A stretch of 64,000 nt of DNA from an uncultured Arenicella sp. (lineage in GTDB: Bacteria; Pseudomonadota; Gammaproteobacteria; Arenicellales; Arenicellaceae), in assembly GCA_947499305.1 (NCBI GenBank), contig CANMNN010000002.1:226866-290865 (forward strand), in the 5' to 3' direction. The notes beneath the pieces were generated by a model. The model was given only the letters and a program-made list of their open reading frames with translations. It had not been told where the DNA came from and searched no databases. Below, piece after piece: positions 44,757 through 52,894 of this stretch. Position 1 is the stretch's first letter. Every line of letters starts with the position of its first letter. The translations under genes and the position numbers were made by a program.

Positions 44757-46589
44757 ATGGACATACCAAGAGCGATCGAAAAGAATAAACACACAACACC
44801 GTTGAGTGATGAGCTGCTTCAAATAATCCAGAGAAGAAACTCGGCCTCGACACAAGACAATAATCAATCTATTACAAATGTTGGAGGTAGCTTGGCATTT
44901 CATTGCACGGCCGATCTCGAACAAAAAATTATTACTGAAACCGCATCGATGGCAACTGCGTTTCGCGGTTACGAATCTCTTTTGCCGGGTCGAGATTTAG
45001 CCAAGGTAGGCTTAGTCAGTTCCACCGCTTCGGGAATCTGCGGTGGAGTTCACGCTACCGCGTCAGCACTTTGCCTAGAAATGGCTTTGGGGATGAAGCC
45101 ACCTCCGTTGGGCATAATAATCCGCAATTTGTTGCTAAGCTGCCAGTATCTAAATGACAATACTATGCACCTATTTGTGCTCTCAGGGCCCGATTATTCA
45201 CAACAACGAATCGAAAATAGCAACCCAGAAGTCTGGCAAAAAGCTCTCCAATCTAGATGTAAAAATCGAGCTGAGCATGGGTATCATCGAGTATCTGACA
45301 TATTAGTTGATCTAAATAAACCTTCGGGCAATTTGTACAAAAAAGCGCTGTCAATGGTAGGGATAGCAAGGCAGGCCTACACAATTTTGGGTGGCAAATA
45401 TCCTCACTCAGAATCGATCATTCCAGGCGGAGTATCAGTTTCAATCGACGCTGAAAAACTGGCTCAATTTTCTGAAAAAATCGTTCCTTTTCTGGAATTT
45501 ACTCGGCAATCGACCGCGATATGGAATGACGTATTCGGGTTTATGTTAGACGCAAACCCAATGTACGAAAACCTAGGCCGGTGCTCGGCTTCTATGATGG
45601 ATTTTGGGCAATGGGATCACGAAGAATATTATGACGGCACATATCTAAACTGCGATACTTGGGGTAGCAAACGGTGGTCTACCCCAGGAATTATTGTCGA
45701 TAAAAAATTGCTTGAAACAAAACTAAGTAGACTAAATGCAGGCATGGAAGAGTTTGTCGACCACTCATATTTTGAGAATTGGGTTGACGACTCAAATCAA
45801 CATTATGTTATAAAAAACGACCCATTAGGAAACGCTATCACGCCTTACCACCCTTGGAACAAAAGACTCATTAGGCCTAGTGGAATCGAAAAAGAAAAGT
45901 CAATGAAACCATATAGTTGGGGATCTTGTTTAACCTGGAATCGACACTCCTTTGAAGTTGGTGCTTATGCACGTTTATATATCACTGCGCGCGCGCAGAA
46001 GATTCCGAATAGTGACTATGTATCTGCTGATGGTAACGCTATGAATTTCAGCCTACCCTCACAAAAAAGTCCTTTAGAACTGTCTTGGGAAGTCCCCGAT
46101 ATTTGGAATGCGTTTGAGAGAAACAGAGCTCGAGCTTACGTACTCGCATTCAATATGGCTGCCATCTACGAGAGCATCGATCGAGCGCATAAACTGATTA
46201 AGCGAGGTGAAACAAAAGTTGCTTCGACTATGCCCGAACTGGGTGACGAGGAACGTTTTGGTGTAGGGCTTTGGGGTGCGAGCCGAGGATTTCTAGCTCA
46301 TTGGGCGAGGCTCCAGCATGGCAAAATCGATAATTATCAGATATCGGTTCCTTCTAGAGTTAACGCGAGTACTCGAACGCCTTGGGGAGATCTTGGGCCT
46401 GTTGAGCAAGCGGTTTTGAATACCCCTATTATCGAATCAAACTTTCGGAGTGAGGATGATTTTAAAGGTATCGATATACAGCGTGCCATTCAAAGTTTTG
46501 ACCCGTGTATGACATGTACAACGCATATACGAATTAAGGACTCTGAACGAATTATTGACAGTGCGGTAGATACTGGCTTTCCTATTTAG
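44757..46589 (+). CDS. [NiFe]-hydrogenase large-subunit homologue with altered active-site motifs
   Basis: A 610-residue protein aligning over its length to group 1/2 large subunits. Shared features include FRGYESLLPGRD, LGMKPPPLGIIIRN, LGGKYPHSESIIPGG, EFVDHSYFENW, WNRHSFEVGAYARL, GASRGFLAHWA with Arg510, and GKIDNYQISVPSRVNAS. The L2 motif FDPCMTCTTH keeps Cys584, Cys587 and His590. The L1 motif, normally RxCGxCxxxH, is GICGGVH (Cys95, His99): three residues including the second Cys are deleted and Arg is Gly. The RIEGH motif is NVGGS, so the proton-relay Glu is Gly43. Asp134 and Asp582 are kept. A 20-residue tail follows His590, as in uncleaved precursors. It is not expected to be an ordinary hydrogenase; no small subunit is adjacent. 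Confidence 0.88.
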   Translation: MDIPRAIEKNKHTTPLSDELLQIIQRRNSASTQDNNQSITNVGGSLAFHCTADLEQKIITETASMATAFRGYESLLPGRDLAKVGLVSSTASGICGGVHATASALCLEMALGMKPPPLGIIIRNLLLSCQYLNDNTMHLFVLSGPDYSQQRIENSNPEVWQKALQSRCKNRAEHGYHRVSDILVDLNKPSGNLYKKALSMVGIARQAYTILGGKYPHSESIIPGGVSVSIDAEKLAQFSEKIVPFLEFTRQSTAIWNDVFGFMLDANPMYENLGRCSASMMDFGQWDHEEYYDGTYLNCDTWGSKRWSTPGIIVDKKLLETKLSRLNAGMEEFVDHSYFENWVDDSNQHYVIKNDPLGNAITPYHPWNKRLIRPSGIEKEKSMKPYSWGSCLTWNRHSFEVGAYARLYITARAQKIPNSDYVSADGNAMNFSLPSQKSPLELSWEVPDIWNAFERNRARAYVLAFNMAAIYESIDRAHKLIKRGETKVASTMPELGDEERFGVGLWGASRGFLAHWARLQHGKIDNYQISVPSRVNASTRTPWGDLGPVEQAVLNTPIIESNFRSEDDFKGIDIQRAIQSFDPCMTCTTHIRIKDSERIIDSAVDTGFPI

Positions 46590-46652
46590 GCTCTGTTTGG
46601 AAAACCTTGAAATCGACAATCAAGGAATGAATTCTGGCTGCGCACCAACTCT

Positions 46653-46796
46653 ATGACTTGTGCTGCGCATCAAAACATTCCCACCGAACTCAGAGGCATT
46701 TTGCGAGATGTTAACGGCAATCTATACGGAGAACTGGTCTACGAACAAATAACGCTTCAGTTTGCAAAGCTAGGCAGTCTGGCATACGAACGCTAA
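46653..46796 (+). CDS. Possible 47-residue small ORF of unknown function
   Basis: An open frame starting at ATG 46653 and ending TAA at 46796 in the 360-base gap after the hydrogenase-like gene. The product contains RGILRDVNGNLYGELVYEQ and ends with AKLGSLAYER. It shows no signal peptide, family motif or clear ribosome binding site. The open frame continues upstream of the ATG to about 46611, so it could be a remnant of a longer gene. The rest of the gap holds nothing I can name. Confidence 0.2.
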   Translation: MTCAAHQNIPTELRGILRDVNGNLYGELVYEQITLQFAKLGSLAYER

Positions 46797-46950
46797 ACGC
46801 TCATATGCTGCACACTAACTTACAAAATGTAGATTGCTTATCAACATGCTTCTGAAAAGTTTGTCTTAAACTACGCACCAAGCCGGGTTTAGGTTTCTCA
46901 ATTTCGAGGATAGATAATAATAAGCTCCCGACGGCTCATACTAAAACGCC

Positions 46951-47529
46951 TCACCTTAGCTTAGGAGACTTATCAGAGTCTACCGCTTTGTACAAACCAA
47001 CGGGAGCCAGATGATCGGTTTTAGGCGCTGCTGTAGGCGCTGGAGTATGGTTAAATGTGGCTTCATAGTAGTACTCTGTGGCGCTTCGCTGCTTTCCGCC
47101 TAGCTCAAAACGCTCTAGGTTTCCTTCTTCAGTAACTGGGTTTGCTGTTAAAAACATCGCAGCTTTTCCAACAGTTGGATGTTCTATAAAGTGAGTAACA
47201 CCAGTAAGCTTCCGTAAATCAAATGTATGGAAACGTAGTATGAAAGAATAATCGCTAATAGTGATGACCTCTTCTAGGGTAAGGTTAAGCATTGGCTCAT
47301 AGTCGTCAAAACGAACCCAAAAAGTTTCACTAACAAGCTTTTCAAAATCATGTTTTTCTGGAGAACCGTAATTCACCCACTCTGGATTTTCGAGGTTGGC
47401 AAAGTCAAAAACCATGCCATTATTGTTTTTCGATTTTGCATATGCCAATGACGTGCCAATTCCACTCGCGAATGTTGCACCGGCCAGCACACAAGCCCTT
47501 AGTAACTGCCTTCTTTTATTGAACAGCAT
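46951..47529 (-). CDS. Tat-signal DUF6916-like exported protein
   Basis: A 192-residue protein with a twin-arginine signal (FNKRRQLLRACVLAGATFA, cleavage after SLAYA). The mature part contains DFEKLVSETFWVRF, MLNLTLEEV, FIEHPTVGKAAMFLTANP and YYYEATFNHTPAP. These match, in order, the motifs of the 93-residue protein at 26836-27117 (FLT..., EA.FNH), so the two are paralogues. Tat export implies folding, often with a cofactor or partner, in the cytoplasm. It converges on the hydrogenase-like gene, and carrying that signal-less protein out of the cell as a partner is a testable idea, not shown. Confidence 0.65.
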   Translation of the reverse strand: MLFNKRRQLLRACVLAGATFASGIGTSLAYAKSKNNNGMVFDFANLENPEWVNYGSPEKHDFEKLVSETFWVRFDDYEPMLNLTLEEVITISDYSFILRFHTFDLRKLTGVTHFIEHPTVGKAAMFLTANPVTEEGNLERFELGGKQRSATEYYYEATFNHTPAPTAAPKTDHLAPVGLYKAVDSDKSPKLR

Positions 47530-48050
47530 AATTTCTCACCCGATTAATTGATTGATCTTGCCAACTCTCGATAATTATATCGCTCATACCTTGGTAATAG
47601 AAACGCCTTAAGGTGACATTGCGGCTCTAACATCGAGAAATTAATGGTCTTAAGTTAAGTTTTCGATAGCCATCTCTCGCCTAATTGTTCAAACGAAGAA
47701 GATGCGCCAGATCGGCTCGAAAATATAAAGAAGAGTTACCCTCTGCCTAAAATTCCACTACCAATTTCCCAAATAGACAAAAATAAATTCCCTCGCCCAA
47801 TTCGGTTCAGCTCTCTAGCTTCGGTTCCGACCAAATTGACATGTCCGAATCTCGAGTACAGAAATTCGTTTCACAGCGGCATAATTGATCGAGTTGTGTT
47901 AAATCGCACTGTGGTTTTGCCATGTAGGTGAGATCAAAATTAAGCCGCCGCTAATCAAAGAGCACAAAAAAAACGCAGCCCATAATCGAGCTGCGTCCGC
48001 CTAACTAGGCAATACTATTTATCTGTTCAAATAATATTAATTAAATACTC
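47530..48050. other. Intergenic region, terminator only
   Basis: About 520 bases between two minus-strand genes. Apart from the terminator at its right end I see no gene or repeat. The upstream promoter of the Tat-signal gene should lie here. Confidence 0.5.
47966..47996 (-). terminator. Rho-independent terminator after secreted haem protein gene
   Basis: On the minus strand ACGCAGC pairs with GCTGCGT around a ten-base loop, followed by a run of eight T. It lies about 55 bases after the stop of the gene ending at 48051. Confidence 0.88.
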
Positions 48051-49604
48051 TTACTGCGATATTTTCTTACCAGTAGCTTTCTTTAAAACCTGTAATTCAG
48101 GAAGCGGCAATATTGCATCATAAATATGGCTCACCTCTACGCCATTTCCATCAGCAGCGTCAGAACCGGAAATACTATGACAACCAAAGCAACCAGCGTC
48201 TGCTACGGTTGGACTACTAGCCACCTCTTGATGATATGTTTCCATTGTAGAATTAGCCAAACTCAAAGAACCTTTCTGAGTGAAGGCAGGACCGCCAGAG
48301 CTAAAGGTAGGTATATTACCGTCTTTAGTCCAAACCGCGCCGCTCAAAAAGTAGTTCGAACGCACATCTCCTTCAGGTAGAAATCCAAGTACATCGTTAT
48401 TTATAGAAATTAATTCCGCGTTGTTCTCTGGGTCTTCTATCCCTGTGGCGCCGGTAGCCGCACTACCCCAAGGGTTATCACGTAGCGTAAAACTAGGGCT
48501 TATGGTATTGCTGCCTGTCGCAACAATATCGCCCGGCTGACAGATTGTTGGCACAGTATTACATGCAGGTATATCACTTGATGGTTTTGAAAAAATCTTA
48601 GCATTCTCTACGTTCGATTCATCTCCGCCAAACTCGGTTGGTGCAAATAGCCATTCGCCAGAAGTAGGCATTGGCACAGCAGTAGTTCCACCTGCAATAT
48701 TGTCGTAAGAATATGCATCATCGGGAGCATTATTAAAGTGCTCAATCGTCGCCCACACCATTTCAGGATGGTTCTGAACCGTGCCAACTATGTGCATACC
48801 CACCATGGCAAGTTCTTTATCCGTCGTGCCATCGAGTGACCATACTTGATCTGTTTTCTTTACATAGTTAGGAACCTCAGCACTAATTGTTAGATAGTCC
48901 TCTAATTCACCACTAGGTATTGTGCTAGCGTCTACCCAAGATGTTTTTAGCTCCATTGACAGTGCATCTGCGTCATCAATTGTCACGCCAAAATAATCTT
49001 TCGCGTACTTCACAACCTTAGCTAGCTGAGGAGCCGTATTAGGAAAATCAACAGGAGGTGGCGTTTTACTGCTATTTTTTTGGTCTGATAAAAAGTAGGC
49101 GTAGACGTCATTAACGTGTACACCATAATAGACGATTGATCCTGCTTGAGAAATCAGAACACCGCTGCCTCCAGCTTGACCAGTTTCACCGATTACTTCA
49201 TCACCTTTAGTCGATCGAATCGCATAAGTTCCACCTTGAGTACCGGGCGCGTTCGAAATCAGAGTGCGTTTACCATTAACTGATGGAGACACATCAAAAA
49301 AACCAACGGAGTCAAAAACAAAACTCTGGCCGTCAGGTGAAGTTAGCCACAAAAACATTTGCGAAGACCATTTGTAAAAGTCGCATTTGGTATTGTTAAT
49401 AGGGAATCCAACACTATCCGCAGCATTTGCCGGGCTGTTAATTACCGGTGCTGCGCCGCCAAACCAAGAGTTAAAGGTTGCCTCATCAACGGAACAACCA
49501 CTCGTTTGAGGGTCTGAAGGAATAACTGTTTGCGCAATGCTTACCTGTAAAAAAAGTAGATAGATAAGACTAGCGCTGAATATACGATAGACTGTTTTAA
49601 TCAT
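48051..49604 (-). CDS. Secreted single-haem c-type protein (paralogue of 36045-37679)
   Basis: A 517-residue protein with a Sec signal peptide (SASLIYLLFLQVSIAQ). One CxxCH motif lies near the C-terminus (Cys472, Cys475, His476 in AGCFGCHSIS). Internal motifs DFYKWSSQMFLWL, LAMVGMHIVGTVQNHPEM and VWATIEHFNNAPDD mirror those of the 544-residue protein at 36045-37679. The haem would be added in the periplasm by a Ccm system not seen here. It stands alone between a terminator and a 745-base gap. It may exchange electrons with the multicopper oxidase or with the product of the hydrogenase-like protein; that is inference. Confidence 0.7.
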   Translation of the reverse strand: MIKTVYRIFSASLIYLLFLQVSIAQTVIPSDPQTSGCSVDEATFNSWFGGAAPVINSPANAADSVGFPINNTKCDFYKWSSQMFLWLTSPDGQSFVFDSVGFFDVSPSVNGKRTLISNAPGTQGGTYAIRSTKGDEVIGETGQAGGSGVLISQAGSIVYYGVHVNDVYAYFLSDQKNSSKTPPPVDFPNTAPQLAKVVKYAKDYFGVTIDDADALSMELKTSWVDASTIPSGELEDYLTISAEVPNYVKKTDQVWSLDGTTDKELAMVGMHIVGTVQNHPEMVWATIEHFNNAPDDAYSYDNIAGGTTAVPMPTSGEWLFAPTEFGGDESNVENAKIFSKPSSDIPACNTVPTICQPGDIVATGSNTISPSFTLRDNPWGSAATGATGIEDPENNAELISINNDVLGFLPEGDVRSNYFLSGAVWTKDGNIPTFSSGGPAFTQKGSLSLANSTMETYHQEVASSPTVADAGCFGCHSISGSDAADGNGVEVSHIYDAILPLPELQVLKKATGKKISQ

Positions 49605-50350
49605 TATATTTGCCCCCCAGGGCGTTACTAGTTAGTTAAAGGTAACGGTTTAATAAACAACAAATTCAGATAATGATCTTCGAATAAGACCGCCGCGAGA
49701 CAAATAAACTAAGAACGACTTCAGTCACGCTTCTTCTAAGCTAAGATAAATAATTAGTGCGAGACAATTTAGACGATATTGCTCTAGATTTAACTAAGCT
49801 GTTTTTCTAATACTCCAAAATCTGAATTAGTACCGCTTAAACAGTTATAGCCGAACGTCTCAATGACTAAAATTACACCTTATAACACCACTGAACGCAT
49901 ACCAAACCCGCTTGTTTTATTGGCCAAGAATAAGCGCAGGTCTAGTAGTCGAAGCCTCTTAACCGAGTTTAGTATTAATCAATCGGCATAGCTGAGCGAT
50001 ACAAGCTACGGCCTGATAAGCTCGCCCTAGGTAAGTCTCTTAGAAATGATGTCCTACATGCATATTTAATACGCATGTCAATTCTCAGAAAACCAGCCTG
50101 GTTGTATTTAATCGCTGATGAAAATTTCAAGCATCAATTAATAAGGTGCTTTGTTGCAGAAGCGAAATCCTTTAAATCAAGGGTGTCGCTTAATCTAGGC
50201 TTGAAATCTGAATTCACTTAACTCGCTAATTTCACTCGCTGCTATAGCTTCATAGGTTGCAACCAAAGCCCGATAAACAGAATGAATACTTTGCGAATAA
50301 ACCGCTGATGGGTTAGTGCTACGCGTAAGGATAACTACTCTCTTTAGTTA
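49605..50350. other. Intergenic region, no gene seen (right edge of accessory interval)
   Basis: About 745 bases between the secreted haem protein gene and recX. No coding frame with family features, no inverted terminal repeats and no tRNA remnant were seen. This would be one boundary of the interval inserted between recX and alaS. Confidence 0.5.
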
Positions 50351-51253
50351 CTAAAAGCTATCCGGTCGTATTGCCACACAATTAATTTGCTCCATATTGA
50401 AACCTCTGCTTTGGAGAAATCGAGCCCGTTTGCTCCACTCTCTATAATCGTCAATCGGTCTATCACCATATTTTTTATGGTATTGGGCTTGAGCATTATC
50501 GAACCAAATGGCAGCACCCTCGTCTAAGTGCTCTTGAACAAGGCTGATCGATACTCCCTTACTCTTTAGCTCTGATCTAATTTTTACTGGCCCGAAACCG
50601 CGATTGCCTCTAAACCGAATATAACTTTCGGTGAAGCGCTCGTCCGAAAGATATTTTTTCTCCAGTAATTCATCAACTACTGCATAGACTGTGTCTGTGG
50701 CGTCCGATTTATCGAACAACTTGTTTGTAATCTCCTTAACACTGTGTTCTCGCATAGCAAGCAAGCGCAGACCCCTAGCAAATAACTCATTGAACTCCTT
50801 CTTTTTCGGGTCAAGTATCAGCTCTAATGGCTCTACCGAAACGGTGCTTTCTAGTTCAGATCGCCTGCGCTTCTTACCCTCTATGTGCGGTAGCGACTCA
50901 AACTCATCAGTCCTTGGCATCGCTTCGAGTTTGGACGTATCGAAGTCATACTCGGAGTCCTTTTCAGGAACTTCTGATTCTCGAGCATATTTATTATGAG
51001 AAGATGAGTTTTTGTACTTCGATTTTCGATACTTTTTTTTCGATGAAAAAGTATCCCCTATTGAATTTCTTGAGTTAGCGAAATCAGGCGCAAGCAATGA
51101 AGACTCATCGCTATTGCCGTTAACCTTTTTTAGGTCATCTCGATTTGGCTTTGATATCGTTTTAGAAAAACCATTTGACCTTGTCGAGTGGCCTGTCTCG
51201 TTCAAGCTTTTAGAGTGTCTTTTAGATTTTTTGGAGGGTTGTAAAATTTTCAT
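50351..51253 (-). CDS. recX: Recombination regulator RecX with long basic N-terminal extension
   Basis: RecX binds RecA filaments and limits their activity. The family domain occupies the C-terminal half (from about residue 150: FARGLRLLAMREHSVKEIT, then LSDERFTESYIRFRGNRGFGPVKIRSELKSKGV). RecX is normally about 150-170 residues; this frame is 300, with a Lys/Ser-rich, low-complexity N-terminal half. The extension could be real, or translation could begin at an internal Met before the domain; the first ATG has only a weak ribosome binding site. It follows recA by 167 bases. Confidence 0.85.
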   Translation of the reverse strand: MKILQPSKKSKRHSKSLNETGHSTRSNGFSKTISKPNRDDLKKVNGNSDESSLLAPDFANSRNSIGDTFSSKKKYRKSKYKNSSSHNKYARESEVPEKDSEYDFDTSKLEAMPRTDEFESLPHIEGKKRRRSELESTVSVEPLELILDPKKKEFNELFARGLRLLAMREHSVKEITNKLFDKSDATDTVYAVVDELLEKKYLSDERFTESYIRFRGNRGFGPVKIRSELKSKGVSISLVQEHLDEGAAIWFDNAQAQYHKKYGDRPIDDYREWSKRARFLQSRGFNMEQINCVAIRPDSF

Positions 51254-51337
51254 CTTGATTCAAATCGTATCAAATCTAGGAAAACCAGTCTGCCTACTAA
51301 GATCATTTTTAAAATATACTGACTCGGTCATAGATAC

Positions 51338-51368
51338 AAAAATGGAGTTAACTCGCGTTAACTCCATT
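51338..51368 (-). terminator. Rho-independent terminator or attenuator after recA
   Basis: A perfect 12-bp stem, AATGGAGTTAAC / GTTAACTCCATT with a four-base loop, followed on the minus strand by five T. It lies about 50 bases after the recA stop and before recX, as in E. coli where it reduces read-through into recX. Confidence 0.88.
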
Positions 51369-51420
51369 CTAGGCATTCTATCTAAATTTCTTTAGTTAGC
51401 GATAGAAAGATTAAGCCCAA

Positions 51421-52491
51421 TTAGCCTTCAGCTTCTTTCGCCTTAGCTTCATTAGTCTTACCCTCTTTCGCAGAAACTTCAGCTTCAGGTCTATCTTCAC
51501 CAACGCCTAGCGCTGTGCGTACCTTAGCCTCAATCTCTTCGGCCATCTCTGAGTGCTCTTTTAGAAACTCACGAACATTATCCTTGCCTTGGCCAACGCG
51601 CGTTCCATCATAGCTGTACCAAGCGCCGGATTTTTCGACAATATCGTGTTCTACACCAATACTGATAAGTTCACTCTCTTTTGAAATCCCCTGGTTATAA
51701 AGAATGTCGAACTCGGTCTGCTTAAATGGAGGAGCAACTTTGTTTTTTACAACTTTAACGCGTGTTTGGTTGCCGTAAATTTCATCGCCCTTTTTAATTG
51801 CGCCAATACGGCGAATATCCAAACGTACGGATGAATAAAACTTTAGAGCATTACCGCCAGTAGTAGTTTCAGGGTTGCCGAACATAACACCAATTTTCAT
51901 GCGTAACTGGTTAATGAATACCACTAATGTATTTGATTTTTGGATATTACCGGTTAGCTTACGAAGAGCCTGAGAGAGTAAGCGTGCTTGCAAGCCCATA
52001 TGAGAATCACCCATATCGCCTTCGATCTCAGCTTTCGGTGTCAATGCCGCTACAGAATCCACCACAATCATGCCAACCGCAGCTGACCGTACAAGCATGT
52101 CAACAATTTCAAGAGCTTGTTCACCAGTATCTGGTTGCGAAACAAGCAGGTTGTCAATATCAACGCCCAGCCTCTTAGCATATGCGGGATCTAAAGCGTG
52201 TTCGGCGTCGATGAACGCGCAGGTCAGTCCTTTCTTTTGAGCTTGAGCAATAGACTCTAGCGTAAGGGTTGTTTTGCCAGAAGATTCTGGGCCATAAATT
52301 TCAACAATTCGCCCCTGTGGCAATCCACCAACACCGAGTGCTGCGTCTAGACCTATTGAGCCAGTTGAAATTACGTCGATTGCTTCGCCGTTTTTGGGAT
52401 CATCGCCCAAACGCATAACCGACCCTTTTCCGTATTGTCGTTCTATCTGCGTTAACGCTGCTTCAAGCGCTTTTTGTTTATTGTCGTCCAT
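51421..52491 (-). CDS. recA: Recombinase RecA
   Basis: ATP-dependent strand-exchange protein and SOS co-protease, cytoplasmic. The 356-residue protein has the Walker A motif [16 protein letters not shown], Walker [11 protein letters not shown], the signature [14 protein letters not shown] and the mobile loop with [13 protein letters not shown]. The C-terminus is Glu/Ala/Lys rich and acidic as usual. A LexA box lies 41 bases upstream of the start. Confidence 0.98.
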   Translation of the reverse strand: MDDNKQKALEAALTQIERQYGKGSVMRLGDDPKNGEAIDVISTGSIGLDAALGVGGLPQGRIVEIYGPESSGKTTLTLESIAQAQKKGLTCAFIDAEHALDPAYAKRLGVDIDNLLVSQPDTGEQALEIVDMLVRSAAVGMIVVDSVAALTPKAEIEGDMGDSHMGLQARLLSQALRKLTGNIQKSNTLVVFINQLRMKIGVMFGNPETTTGGNALKFYSSVRLDIRRIGAIKKGDEIYGNQTRVKVVKNKVAPPFKQTEFDILYNQGISKESELISIGVEHDIVEKSGAWYSYDGTRVGQGKDNVREFLKEHSEMAEEIEAKVRTALGVGEDRPEAEVSAKEGKTNEAKAKEAEG

Positions 52492-52530
52492 TGTATTCTC
52501 CGCTATGGGGTTTGATGCGTGTTTTCAATA

Positions 52531-52550
52531 TACTGTTAATTTATACAGTA
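52531..52550. promoter_or_regulatory. LexA-binding site (SOS box) upstream of recA
   Basis: TACTGTTAATTTATACAGTA matches the gammaproteobacterial CTGT-N8-ACAG consensus exactly and lies 40-60 bases before the recA ATG. It shows that recA is under LexA control. Confidence 0.93.
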
Positions 52551-52654
52551 GTATTGATATTGTCAACCAGTAGTTTAAAAAAAGTTGGCCAATACCCTAA
52601 GCCACTAAAGTCTGTAAACCAAAACGAGCGAACTAGCGGGCCAACCGAGTTCGT

Positions 52655-52894
52655 TTAATAGTGCGGCGGGCGCTCATCGACAATATGGCTTTCACTATCA
52701 CCGCTTGATTGCATGCCGCGCATCTTAGTAATCAAGCCAGCGTATTTTGCTTTCAAGTCATCAAGCTCTCGTTGTTGTATAAAAAATTCGTCACTCATTT
52801 TAGCCAATGAATCTTCCAAGAACGCAACCTTCACTTGAAGATCTTGAATGTCTGAATCACTCATCGGCATCAATCCATTGCTTACTTCGTTCAA
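52655..52894 (-). CDS. slyX: SlyX family protein
   Basis: A 79-residue coiled-coil protein of unknown function, widespread in Gammaproteobacteria. The family pattern is clear: DIQDLQVKVAFLEDSLAKMSDEF then QQRELDDLKAKYAGLITKM, ending in ERPPHY. Its start lies inside the 3' end of glpK (38-base overlap), so it is translated from the same message. Confidence 0.9.
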   Translation of the reverse strand: MNEVSNGLMPMSDSDIQDLQVKVAFLEDSLAKMSDEFFIQQRELDDLKAKYAGLITKMRGMQSSGDSESHIVDERPPHY

